A stretch of DNA of 5,980 bases, from positions 1 through 5,980 of the forward strand of contig CAYOKA010000135.1 in NCBI GenBank assembly GCA_964404395.1, written 5' to 3'. The notes below the pieces were generated by a model. It saw only the letters and a program-made list of their open reading frames with translations, was not told the origin of the DNA and did not search any database. Shown here piece after piece: positions 1 through 5,968 of this stretch. Positions within the stretch are counted from its first letter, which is position 1. Each line of letters starts with the position of its first letter. Origin of the DNA: JAAYBT01 sp964404395 (GTDB lineage: Bacteria; Bacillota; Clostridia; Acetivibrionales; DTU013). The position numbers and the translations under genes are program-made.

Positions 1-666
1 AATCTCAATAGACAATTGCATGCTACAACGAAAACACTCGGCAGGCCAAAGGTGGAGGTTGTGAAGGAGAGGATTCTTGACATCAATCCCAAGGCTGAGG
101 TTGTTACCCATCGCCTGTTCTATCTACCCGAAACTGCAGGGACGCTTTTGGATGGTGATATTGATTATATTGTCGATGCAATTGATACAGTAACGGCAAA
201 AATTGACTTGGTTCTCCGTGCGAAAGACAAAGGAATACCTATTATCTCAAGTATGGGAACCGGCAATAAATTTGATCCCACAAGACTAAGGATCACAGAC
301 ATAAGCAAGACCAGCATTGATCCGCTGGCCAGAGTGATGAGAAAGGAATTGAGAAATCGAGGGGTAACTACGCTGAAGGTGCTTTTTTCAGATGAGATTC
401 CTTCAAAGACGCGGGAAATATATCGGACAAGGGATGGAGATAAATGCGATAAAGATGCAGCCTACGCAGGTATAAGTAGCGCAGATATAAGCAAAAATAT
501 AGGGCTTAGCTGCGAAGACACATGCTCAACAGATGGCCAAAACAATTATGCTAACAGGCGCAATATGCCGGGAAGTACCGCTTTTGTCCCGCCGACTGCT
601 GGCCTGATTATTGCTTCGGAGGTTGTCAGGGATTTGCTGGGAGGCTCCTGGAATTCGGGGCAATAG
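1..666 (+). CDS. tcdA: tRNA threonylcarbamoyladenosine dehydratase (TcdA/ThiF E1-like), 5'-truncated by window edge
   Basis: The reading frame is open from base 1 and has no real start here, so the N-terminus, with its glycine-rich nucleotide-binding motif, lies upstream. The TTG at 16 is not a credible start because the frame already reads NLNRQLHA from base 1. That matches the ThiF/E1 motif whose Arg contacts ATP. Further family signatures are K-V-E-V (about 49-60), DYIVDAIDTVTAKIDL (about 169-210) and the C-terminal block GSTAFVPPTAGLIIASEVV (about 571-627). TcdA-type enzymes use ATP to cyclise t6A to ct6A at tRNA position 37 in the cytoplasm. That role comes from family knowledge, since other E1-like enzymes share the fold. 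Between SDEIP and RRNMPGS lie about 49 residues, by my recollection clearly more than in typical clostridial homologues. No frameshift or stop interrupts the frame, so the insert appears translated. About 221 residues are visible. The next gene follows after 69 bp. Confidence 0.85.
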   Translation, partial: NLNRQLHATTKTLGRPKVEVVKERILDINPKAEVVTHRLFYLPETAGTLLDGDIDYIVDAIDTVTAKIDLVLRAKDKGIPIISSMGTGNKFDPTRLRITDISKTSIDPLARVMRKELRNRGVTTLKVLFSDEIPSKTREIYRTRDGDKCDKDAAYAGISSADISKNIGLSCEDTCSTDGQNNYANRRNMPGSTAFVPPTAGLIIASEVVRDLLGGSWNSGQ

Positions 667-735
667 GGCGAAAACAGCATAGCCATTGTTTCAGTTTGGG
701 CAAAAGCCTTTGTTTAAAATGAGAGGAGAACAGGG

Positions 736-1410
736 ATGTTTGAAAATAGACTTGCCATTTTTACCGGCCATTTTGGCAGCGGCAAAACCGAGATTTCGGT
801 AAACTATGCTTTGCAGATGGCGCAAGCAGGGAAAAAGACAGCAATTGTAGATTTAGACATAGTGAATCCCTTTTTCAGAACCACAGATGCAAGGAAGATG
901 CTGGAGGAAAAGGGGATAAGGGTCATAACGCCGGTTTATGCCAATACAAATGTGGACGTGCCCTCGCTGCCTGCTGAAATAAGTGTGGTGTTCGAGGACA
1001 GAAGCTATCATGCTGTACTTGATGTAGGTGGCGATGATTTGGGCGCTAAGGTTCTTTCCCGTTATCGGCAAGAGATAGTAGAGGAGGACTATATCCATTA
1101 TTTTGTCATTAACACCCACAGGCCGATGACGAGAACTCCTGATGAAATTAAGAAAATGATTGATGAGATCCAAACCAGCTCGGGACTTAAGATAGATAAG
1201 CTTGTAAACAACGCGAATTTGCTTTCGGAAAGCTCTGCGGAAGTGATTGATGCTGCTTCTGATATCATTGAGACGGTCTCTAGGGACCTTTCAATTCCGC
1301 TTGGAATGATAGCAGGCATGAAGGAAGTATTGAAGGGTTACAAGGGTAATCCAGGTGTTGAGAGGCTGTATCTGGATAAGTTCATTAAGCTGCCTTGGGA
1401 TATAGCATAA
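736..1410 (+). CDS. SIMIBI-class P-loop ATP-binding protein (CobQ/MinD/ParA-like), function unknown
   Basis: This 224-residue protein starts at the ATG at 736, with the ribosome site GAGAGGAG at 721-728. A Walker A loop, GHFGSGKT, spans residues 11-18. Unlike MinD/ParA it lacks the deviant KGGxGKT lysine. Residues 37-49 (IVDLDIVNPFFRT) sit where SIMIBI ATPases place the switch I/Walker A' aspartate. DVGGDD at 96-101 resembles the Walker B/switch II segment, and VNNAN at 157-161 lies where a base-contacting Asn would be expected. There are no membrane segments or Fe-S cysteines, so it is probably cytosolic. From memory, proteins of this type often sit beside 2-oxoacid:ferredoxin oxidoreductase genes in Clostridia. 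A role in assembling or regulating that enzyme is inference only. A separate promoter lies between this gene and the vor operon, so co-transcription would be by read-through. No convincing promoter of its own is visible in 667-735. Confidence 0.8.
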   Translation: MFENRLAIFTGHFGSGKTEISVNYALQMAQAGKKTAIVDLDIVNPFFRTTDARKMLEEKGIRVITPVYANTNVDVPSLPAEISVVFEDRSYHAVLDVGGDDLGAKVLSRYRQEIVEEDYIHYFVINTHRPMTRTPDEIKKMIDEIQTSSGLKIDKLVNNANLLSESSAEVIDAASDIIETVSRDLSIPLGMIAGMKEVLKGYKGNPGVERLYLDKFIKLPWDIA

Positions 1411-1424
1411 TTAGCCTGATTGAC

Positions 1425-1453
1425 TTGCAATTAACGGGGATGAGATTTATAAT
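1425..1453 (+). promoter_or_regulatory. sigma-A-type promoter of the vor operon
   Basis: The -35 box TTGCAA (1425-1430) is followed by a 17-bp spacer and a perfect -10 box, TATAAT (1448-1453). Transcription would start near 1460, giving a leader of about 25 nt that contains the ribosome site of the ferredoxin gene. An overlapping TTGACT (1420-1425) would leave a 22-bp spacer and is less likely to be used. The promoter lies wholly between the ATPase stop and the first vor gene. Confidence 0.75.
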
Positions 1454-1485
1454 AGTTAAAATCGCTTTAGAATGTGAGGTGCGAT

Positions 1486-1692
1486 ATGCCAAAGGTTACT
1501 TTTAATGAAGAACGATGCAAGGGCTGCAAGCTTTGTGTTACTGTATGCCCTAAAAACATAGTCCTGATTGATGGTGAAAAGCTTAATCTAAAGGGCTTTC
1601 ACCCAGCTGGAGTGAAAGAGATGGAAAAGTGTATAGGATGTGCTTTTTGCGCAACTATTTGTCCGGACTGTGTTATAGAAGTAGAGAAGTAG
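1486..1692 (+). CDS. 2-oxoacid:ferredoxin oxidoreductase delta subunit (2x[4Fe-4S] ferredoxin)
   Basis: This 68-residue bacterial-type ferredoxin acts as the electron-output subunit, passing electrons from the catalytic core to soluble ferredoxin. Two cluster motifs are complete: C11-x2-C14-x2-C17-x3-C21-P and C49-x2-C52-x2-C55-x3-C59-P. An additional cysteine, C62, follows the second motif. I chose the ATG at 1486 because GAGGT at 1476-1480 gives 5-nt spacing. The in-frame GTG at 1474 would add four residues but overlaps that ribosome site. It is the first gene of the operon, and its stop lies 21 bp before the alpha subunit. The delta-alpha-beta-gamma order is typical of separate-subunit VOR/KOR enzymes, so vorD or korD could both fit. 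I leave the symbol blank because the substrate is not settled by this subunit. Confidence 0.9.
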   Translation: MPKVTFNEERCKGCKLCVTVCPKNIVLIDGEKLNLKGFHPAGVKEMEKCIGCAFCATICPDCVIEVEK

Positions 1693-1713
1693 TAATGGGG
1701 GAGGATCATATTA

Positions 1714-2769
1714 ATGGGAGAAAAGATTCTGATGAAGGGGAACGAGGTTATCGCCGAGGCTGCATTAAGGGCAGGCTGCCGGTTTTACTTCGGTTATCCA
1801 ATAACACCTCAGACAGAGGTTGCACATTATTTTGCAAAAAAAATGGAACAGTATAACGGCACCTTTATTCAGGCCGAGAGTGAATTGGCGGCTATGAATA
1901 TGGTATATGGAGCAGCAAGCGCCGGTGCCAGATGCATGACGTCTTCCTCAAGCCCCGGCATTAGCTTGAAGCAGGAGGCTATTTCCTATGCGGCATGTGC
2001 CGAGCTGCCTGCCGTAGTAGTTAATATTATGCGTGCCGGTCCGGGACTTGGCGGCATACAGGCAGCACAGGGCGACTATTTCCAAGCCACAAAGGGCGGC
2101 GGCCACGGAGATTACAGAATGGTAGTCCTGGCGCCGAGCAGTGTTCAGGAATTGTATGAGCTTACAGTGGAAGCTTTTAATATTGCAGATAAATACAGGA
2201 CGCTTTGCATGATCGTGGGTGACGGAATGTTGGGTCAGATGATGGAAGGCGTTGAATTTAAGGATAGAGAAGAAATTTTCCAGGATGATAAAGCCTGGGC
2301 GGCGACAGGCACAAAGATGAAGAGGGAGCACAATTACATTACCTCTATATACATTGAACCTGATGTACTTGAAAAGCATAACCTAAAGCTGCAGGCCAAG
2401 TATAAGACTATTACAAAAAATGAGGCTCGCGCAGAGGTCTTCAACTGCGAAGATGCCGATGTTATTGTTGCGGCTTATGGAACTGTTGCAAGAATTATTA
2501 AGAATGTTATTAAGTCAGCTGCCGAGGAAGGAATAAAGGTTGGTCTAATAAGGCCAATCACTTTATGGCCTTTCCCGACGGAGGCATTTGAAAAATATGC
2601 CGATGTGCCCAAGGCGTTTCTATCCGTAGAATTAAGTGCGGGGCAGATGATTGAGGATGTCAGGCTTGCCCTTAATGGGAAGAAGCCTGTACACTTCCAC
2701 GGCAGGATGGGCGGTATGGTACCGACACAGAAGGAAATTCTGGATAAAATCAAGGAAATTTTGAAGTAA
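1714..2769 (+). CDS. vorB: 2-oxoacid:ferredoxin oxidoreductase alpha subunit VorB (3-methyl-2-oxobutanoate dehydrogenase)
   Basis: This 351-residue alpha subunit has the usual family length. It works with the beta subunit in 2-oxoacid + CoA + oxidised ferredoxin to acyl-CoA + CO2 + reduced ferredoxin. The N-terminal pyrimidine-binding domain (about 1-230) has FGYPITPQTE at 26-35. It also has QAESE at 53-57, whose glutamate region is expected to contact the thiamine aminopyrimidine, then a TSSSSPG stretch and GPGLGG at 109-114. A transketolase-C-like domain starts near 246 and includes IRPITLWPFP at about 279-288. The start is the ATG at 1714, with GGGGGAGG at 1697-1704. Overall similarity, recalled rather than computed, is to clostridial VorB, which acts on branched-chain 2-oxoacids from Val, Leu and Ile. 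A 2-oxoglutarate (KorA) or generic 2-oxoacid specificity cannot be excluded. Its stop overlaps the beta-subunit ribosome site. Confidence 0.9.
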   Translation: MGEKILMKGNEVIAEAALRAGCRFYFGYPITPQTEVAHYFAKKMEQYNGTFIQAESELAAMNMVYGAASAGARCMTSSSSPGISLKQEAISYAACAELPAVVVNIMRAGPGLGGIQAAQGDYFQATKGGGHGDYRMVVLAPSSVQELYELTVEAFNIADKYRTLCMIVGDGMLGQMMEGVEFKDREEIFQDDKAWAATGTKMKREHNYITSIYIEPDVLEKHNLKLQAKYKTITKNEARAEVFNCEDADVIVAAYGTVARIIKNVIKSAAEEGIKVGLIRPITLWPFPTEAFEKYADVPKAFLSVELSAGQMIEDVRLALNGKKPVHFHGRMGGMVPTQKEILDKIKEILK

Positions 2770-2781
2770 AGGGGAATGACG

Positions 2782-3528
2782 ATGGCTATAGTATTTCAAA
2801 GACCGCATGCATTAAAGGAAACTCAGCTGCATTATTGCCCGGGCTGTACTCATGGCATTGTGCACAGGCTGGTTGCGGAAGTGATTGATGAACTGGATAT
2901 AGAGGGCAACACAATAGGTGTTTCACCGGTTGGCTGCGCATATAATAACTATTTGTATTTCAATTGCGATATGGTGCAGGCTGCCCATGGAAGGGCTCCG
3001 GCTGTTGCAACAGGTATTAAACGTGTTAATCCTGAAAATATGGTTTTCACCTATCAGGGAGATGGCGACCTGGCATCCATAGGTACTGCTGAGATTGTTC
3101 ATGCGGCAAATAGAGGTGAAAAAATAACAACTATCTTTATTAACAATGCTATTTATGGTATGACCTCGGGACAGATGGCTCCTACAACACTATTGGGGCA
3201 GGTTACAACGACATCTCCCTTTGGCAGGAGAGCAGAAATCGAAGGTTATCCAATTAATATGAGCGAAATGCTTGCGACACTCAGGGGTGCCGTATTTGTG
3301 GAACGAGTTTCCATGCATGATATAAAAAACATTAAAAATGCCAAAAAGGCCATAAAGAAAGCCTTCCAGGTACAGCAGGCCGGCCTCGGCTTTTCAATAG
3401 TCGAAGTGCTTTCCAGCTGCCCTACCAATTGGGGAATTGATCCGCTCAAGTCATTGAAATGGATTGAGGAGAAAATGATTCCGCAGTATCCTCTTGGCAA
3501 TTTTAAGGGGAAGGATTTGGAGGTGTAA
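2782..3528 (+). CDS. 2-oxoacid:ferredoxin oxidoreductase beta subunit (TPP-binding)
   Basis: This 248-residue beta subunit binds the diphosphate end of TPP and the cluster next to it. The TPP motif begins at GDGD (93-96) and ends at the NN of FINNAIYGMT (119-128). Cysteines C19 and C22 (YCPGC), C52 (VGCAYNN) and C213 (SSCPTNWG) match the four ligands of the proximal [4Fe-4S] cluster in PFOR-family beta subunits. Two ATGs compete. The one at 2776 touches the ribosome site AAGGGG (2769-2774), while the one at 2782 is 7 nt downstream of it, so I chose 2782. Using 2776 would add only Met-Thr. The ribosome site overlaps the vorB stop, which points to translational coupling. The subunit is known in the family to act as a heterodimer with alpha. 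The substrate cannot be read from this sequence alone, so VOR or KOR are both possible. Confidence 0.9.
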   Translation: MAIVFQRPHALKETQLHYCPGCTHGIVHRLVAEVIDELDIEGNTIGVSPVGCAYNNYLYFNCDMVQAAHGRAPAVATGIKRVNPENMVFTYQGDGDLASIGTAEIVHAANRGEKITTIFINNAIYGMTSGQMAPTTLLGQVTTTSPFGRRAEIEGYPINMSEMLATLRGAVFVERVSMHDIKNIKNAKKAIKKAFQVQQAGLGFSIVEVLSSCPTNWGIDPLKSLKWIEEKMIPQYPLGNFKGKDLEV

Positions 3529-3533
3529 GAATT

Positions 3534-4067
3534 ATGGCACAGCATGAGATTATTTTATCGGGTTTCGGAGGCCAGGGCATACAGTCTGCAGGCATGATAA
3601 TCGCCTATTCGGCTATGCTGGAGGGCAAGTATGTTTCATTTCTACCATCATACGGCGCTGAAATGAGAGGCGGCACATCAAATTGTCACGTTATTATTTC
3701 CGATGATCCAGTGGGTTCACCGATAATCAATAACGCAACTGTTCTTTTGGCAATGAATAGGCCTTCGCTGGACAAGTTCGAGGATTGGGTAGTGCCGGGA
3801 GGTATAATCCTCTATGACAGCTCTTTAGTAAACAGAGAGCTCGCCAGGGACGATGTGAAGGCCTTTGGGATACCGGCGACGCAGATTGCATCGGACATGG
3901 GCAATCTTGCATATGCCAATATTGTCATGCTTGGTAAGCTGCTGGAAGAGACCGGCGCTGTTTCAAGCGAGTATTTCGAAAAGGGCCTTAAGAAGGTATT
4001 GCCGGAAAGAAAGCATTACATGATACCTGAGGAAATGGAAGCTCTTGGTTTAGGTATGAAATACTAA
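3534..4067 (+). CDS. 2-oxoacid:ferredoxin oxidoreductase gamma subunit
   Basis: This 177-residue protein belongs to the POR gamma family (Pfam POR, PF01558). The glycine-rich start GFGGQG at 10-15 and the block SYGAEMRGGTSNCHVIISD (39-57) are its hallmarks. The INNATVLLAMNRPSLDKF segment is also typical. In PFOR-type enzymes this domain completes the CoA-binding and structural part of the complex. It has no cluster-binding cysteine motif, as expected. The ATG at 3534 has a strong ribosome site, TTGGAGGTG (3518-3525), inside the end of the beta gene. Only 5 bp separate the two genes, so they are almost certainly co-transcribed and probably coupled in translation. It is the last gene of the operon. 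Its stop is 14 bp from the stop of the convergent ymaF-like gene. Confidence 0.9.
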   Translation: MAQHEIILSGFGGQGIQSAGMIIAYSAMLEGKYVSFLPSYGAEMRGGTSNCHVIISDDPVGSPIINNATVLLAMNRPSLDKFEDWVVPGGIILYDSSLVNRELARDDVKAFGIPATQIASDMGNLAYANIVMLGKLLEETGAVSSEYFEKGLKKVLPERKHYMIPEEMEALGLGMKY

Positions 4068-4081
4068 TTATGAATTTAAAA

Positions 4082-4402
4082 TTATTGTACGATAGTAACA
4101 GCCTGCTTGGACGTGTAATTTGAGGTATCTTCGAAGGTATAACCGCCAAATTTATGTTCGTGCAGGCTGTTTGTTTCTAATGAGCCTTCCATCTTGTGAA
4201 TATGACCGTTTTCTGTTTTGACAGGCATTCCCGTAATACCGCAGAAATAGTGGGTGTGATCCCTATAGGAAGATATGCCGTAATAGAAATGGAAGTGAAA
4301 TCGATCCACGCCTGTCATGTTTCCGGCATAGCCTAGAAGCCTGTGGTTATGTCCGTCGGACATTTTGCAGTTGAATTTGTATTGGTGTGTATGAAATTTC
4401 AT
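4082..4402 (-). CDS. YmaF-family histidine-rich protein
   Basis: This minus-strand gene encodes 106 residues. The start CAT (4400-4402) is preceded in its own direction by GGAGG (complement of 4409-4413) with 6-nt spacing. The stop is at 4082-4084. The protein carries six H-x-H pairs, at residues 4/6, 18/20, 36/38, 49/51, 67/69 and 81/83, plus Cys12 and Cys54. The spacing alternates between about 14 and 18 residues, implying a unit of about 31-32 residues repeated roughly three times. This resembles the Bacillus YmaF family, which has no established function. Metal binding is a reasonable inference from the histidine pairs but is unproven. There is no signal peptide or membrane segment, so it is probably cytosolic. 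It is convergent with the vor operon and divergent from the capA-like gene. The last quarter of the gene overlaps the plus-strand hairpin. Confidence 0.8.
   Translation of the reverse strand: MKFHTHQYKFNCKMSDGHNHRLLGYAGNMTGVDRFHFHFYYGISSYRDHTHYFCGITGMPVKTENGHIHKMEGSLETNSLHEHKFGGYTFEDTSNYTSKQAVTIVQ
4097..4180 (+). terminator. candidate vor-operon terminator / 3' RNA hairpin inside the opposing gene
   Basis: Read as plus-strand RNA, 4097-4106 pairs perfectly with 4162-4171 (10 bp). After one U-U mismatch, 4108-4115 pairs with 4153-4160 (8 pairs, four of them G-U). Then 4117-4122 pairs with 4147-4152 (6 bp), 4124-4128 with 4139-4144 around a bulge (5 pairs), and two closing pairs surround a UCGA loop. 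The tail 4170-4178 is U-rich (UUUGUUUCU). It starts 30 nt after the gamma-subunit stop. The wobbles become A-C mismatches on the minus strand, so the fold favours vor mRNA. The folding was done by hand, with no energy calculation. It overlaps codons near the end of the minus-strand gene. Confidence 0.55.
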
Positions 4403-4606
4403 TGTATGCCTCCATCCTTTTGCATTGTGCTATTACTTTGCAAAATTCCAATAAAGGATTCTCTTATGTTATGTTTTACATATTTCAATGAATTATTAGT
4501 TGTATTATTTGGGGTGCGAAAAATTGCCTTTGATGACAAGAAACATAAATAGTGATATTATGTTTCTAAGTTTGATACGAGGAAATACATATTATGGAGA
4601 GTAATA
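4403..4606. other. divergent intergenic region between ymaF-like and capA-like genes
   Basis: This 204-bp AT-rich stretch must hold the promoters of two divergent genes. I find no strong consensus for either. For the minus-strand gene, TTGGAA (complement of 4446-4451), a 16-bp spacer and CACAAT (complement of 4424-4429) is a weak candidate. For the plus-strand gene, TTGATG (4530-4535) with a poor -10 at 4553-4558 is the best I see. The frame open on the plus strand from 4343 to 4552 lacks a ribosome site and family features, so I do not call it a gene. Confidence 0.5.
4539..4567. repeat. perfect 10-bp inverted repeat upstream of the capA-like gene
   Basis: AGAAACATAA (4539-4548) and TTATGTTTCT (4558-4567) are perfect inverted copies separated by 9 nt. 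The repeat ends 39 bp before the start codon of the capA-like gene and overlaps its weak candidate promoter. No T-run follows on either strand, which argues against a terminator. An operator for a dimeric regulator, or a hairpin in the 5' leader, would fit. Neither can be decided from sequence. Confidence 0.55.
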
Positions 4607-5866
4607 ATGAAATTTAGCAGAGTAATTTTACTTATAATAATTTGTCTGTTACTTGCTGCAGCGATTTACGGGATAGTTTATTATAGGGGCAGGGCAGAAT
4701 ATCAAGCTGCGATGACGGAAAGCTCAGCGACAGGCGAAGCATTTGAAGACAGCACCAACAGTACCTCGTCCGGACAAGCTTCAGGTCAGGGCGAGACTTC
4801 CCCTGATGATGTCTCCCGGGTTGTTGAAGATCCCGAGACCATCGGTGCATTTCCTTCTCCTGAGCCTGTTATCGAGGAGCCACCGGTACCTGAGCTTCGT
4901 TTTATGGCTGTAGGTGATATAATGATCGGCAGAGGCGTAGCAATGAGATTGAAGAAAATGGAGGGCGTTTACGAGAATGCCTTTGAGAAGGTTTCATCTT
5001 ATATGAATATGGGAGATGTGGTATTTGCAAATCTTGAGTCGCCCTTTACTGATAGCACCCATGGACTGGACAAAAACAGAAAAATAGTTTTAAAGGCCGA
5101 ACCTGAGGCTGTGAGCGCATTAAAGGACGCAGGCATAAATCTTATCAGCCTGTCCAACAACCACATAATGGATTATTATGAAAAGGGCTTGTTTGATACG
5201 ATGGAGCTGCTGGAACAAAATGATATCAAGCATGCAGGAGGGGGCAGGAATATTGAGGAGGCCAGGGAGCCTGCTATTATTGAAAGGAATGGTCTCAAGA
5301 TTGGAATGCTGGCGTACACGGACATGGCGGAGCTGACATTTGCGGGGAAGCCATATTTATCCTTTGCGGCAAATCCGGAAAAATCCGGAGTGGTACCGAG
5401 AAAGTATGAAACAATCAGGGAGGACATACTGAAATACCGAGATCAGGTAGATTTGCTGGCTATATCATTGCATTGGGGCGTTGAGGACAGCTTTAAGGTG
5501 CCGGTGGAACAGGTGGAATTTGCACATTTGCTCATTGACGACGGTGCCGACATGATTCTGGGACATCATCCACATAGAGTTCAAGGGATAGAGATCTATA
5601 ATGGAAAGCCAATATTCTACAGCCTGGGCAATTTTCTTTTTGATCAGAATGACAAGGAAAATATGGAGTCGTTTATTATTGATATGAAATACAAAGGAAC
5701 TGAGATGGTGGAGTGTGTTGCGGTTCCCGTTAGGGTAGCAGGCAAGACAACTGTCGAAGTACTGACCGGTCAGGACGCTGTCAGCATCCTGGAAAGGCAG
5801 ACCGAGCTCTCCATAAAGCTGGGGACAGAGCCACAAACAGTAGATGGAAAGCTTGTGTATAAATAA
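4607..5866 (+). CDS. CapA/PGA_cap family membrane-anchored metallophosphatase-like protein
   Basis: This 419-residue protein starts at the ATG at 4607, with GGAG at 4596-4599. Residues 6-26 form an uncleaved-looking hydrophobic anchor after a short basic N-terminus. They are followed by a Ser/Thr/Glu/Pro-rich linker to about residue 95, so the catalytic domain should face outside. The PGA_cap domain (calcineurin-like fold) shows all expected motifs: VGDIM with D104, ANLES with N142/E144, SNNH with H186, HWG with H289, GHHPH at 319-323 and SLGNF at 339-343. These residues should form a two-metal site. In Bacillus, CapA/PgsA is needed for poly-gamma-glutamate synthesis and export. No capB or capC partner is present in this window, so the true substrate is open. 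An unspecified envelope phosphoesterase is equally possible. It appears to be transcribed alone, with a hairpin downstream. Confidence 0.87.
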   Translation: MKFSRVILLIIICLLLAAAIYGIVYYRGRAEYQAAMTESSATGEAFEDSTNSTSSGQASGQGETSPDDVSRVVEDPETIGAFPSPEPVIEEPPVPELRFMAVGDIMIGRGVAMRLKKMEGVYENAFEKVSSYMNMGDVVFANLESPFTDSTHGLDKNRKIVLKAEPEAVSALKDAGINLISLSNNHIMDYYEKGLFDTMELLEQNDIKHAGGGRNIEEAREPAIIERNGLKIGMLAYTDMAELTFAGKPYLSFAANPEKSGVVPRKYETIREDILKYRDQVDLLAISLHWGVEDSFKVPVEQVEFAHLLIDDGADMILGHHPHRVQGIEIYNGKPIFYSLGNFLFDQNDKENMESFIIDMKYKGTEMVECVAVPVRVAGKTTVEVLTGQDAVSILERQTELSIKLGTEPQTVDGKLVYK

Positions 5867-5899
5867 TCAGGAAATATACAATGCCGGGAAGTATCCGGT

Positions 5900-5919
5900 A
5901 AAGCCTTCTTAAAGGCTTT
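5900..5919 (+). terminator. possible terminator hairpin after the capA-like gene
   Basis: AAAGCCTT (5900-5907) and AAGGCTTT (5912-5919) form an 8-bp stem with a 4-nt loop, 33 bp after the stop codon. The following bases (CACTAAAACTTTATTG) contain only a broken T-rich stretch, so this is not a textbook intrinsic terminator. The stem is symmetric and could also act from the other strand. Confidence 0.45.
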
Positions 5920-5942
5920 CACTAAAACTTTATTGATAAACC

Positions 5943-5968
5943 TTGACTTGCCTGATTCTCGGTAAAAT
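5943..5968 (+). promoter_or_regulatory. weak candidate promoter for a gene beyond the right edge
   Basis: TTGACT (5943-5948) is followed 14 bp later by TAAAAT (5963-5968). Both boxes are good, but the spacing is 3 bp shorter than usual. GAGGGAG at 5970-5976 could be a ribosome site for a gene starting just past the window, or chance. The whole stretch 5867-5980 holds no gene. Confidence 0.25.

Noticed and set aside
16..18. TTG as the start codon of the TcdA-like gene
   Set aside because: The conserved NRQ motif lies in frame upstream of it and no ribosome site precedes it. The gene clearly enters from the left edge.
696..717. GGGC-AAAA-GCC followed by a T-rich stretch after tcdA, terminator-like
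   Set aside because: The stem has only three Watson-Crick pairs plus one wobble, too weak for an intrinsic terminator.
1629..1856. Plus-strand open frame overlapping the ferredoxin and vorB genes
   Set aside because: It is an out-of-frame shadow of two genes with clear family motifs and good ribosome sites.
3819..3841. AGCTCT/AGAGCT 6-bp inverted repeat inside the gamma-subunit gene, considered as a terminator for the opposing ymaF-like transcript
   Set aside because: It is short, has an 11-nt loop and no T-run on the minus strand, and lies deep in a conserved coding region.
4470..4482. TATGT-TTT-ACATA small palindrome upstream of the ymaF-like gene
   Set aside because: Five-base AT-rich arms are expected by chance in a region of this composition.
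4343..4552. Plus-strand open frame of 69 codons across the ymaF start and the intergenic region
   Set aside because: It has no ribosome site, no recognisable motif and cysteine-rich odd composition, and it overlaps the well-supported minus-strand gene. It is probably a chance frame.
5465..5836. Minus-strand open frame of 123 codons opposite the capA-like gene
   Set aside because: The plus-strand frame there carries the GHHPH and SLGNF motifs. The minus-strand protein has no recognisable features.
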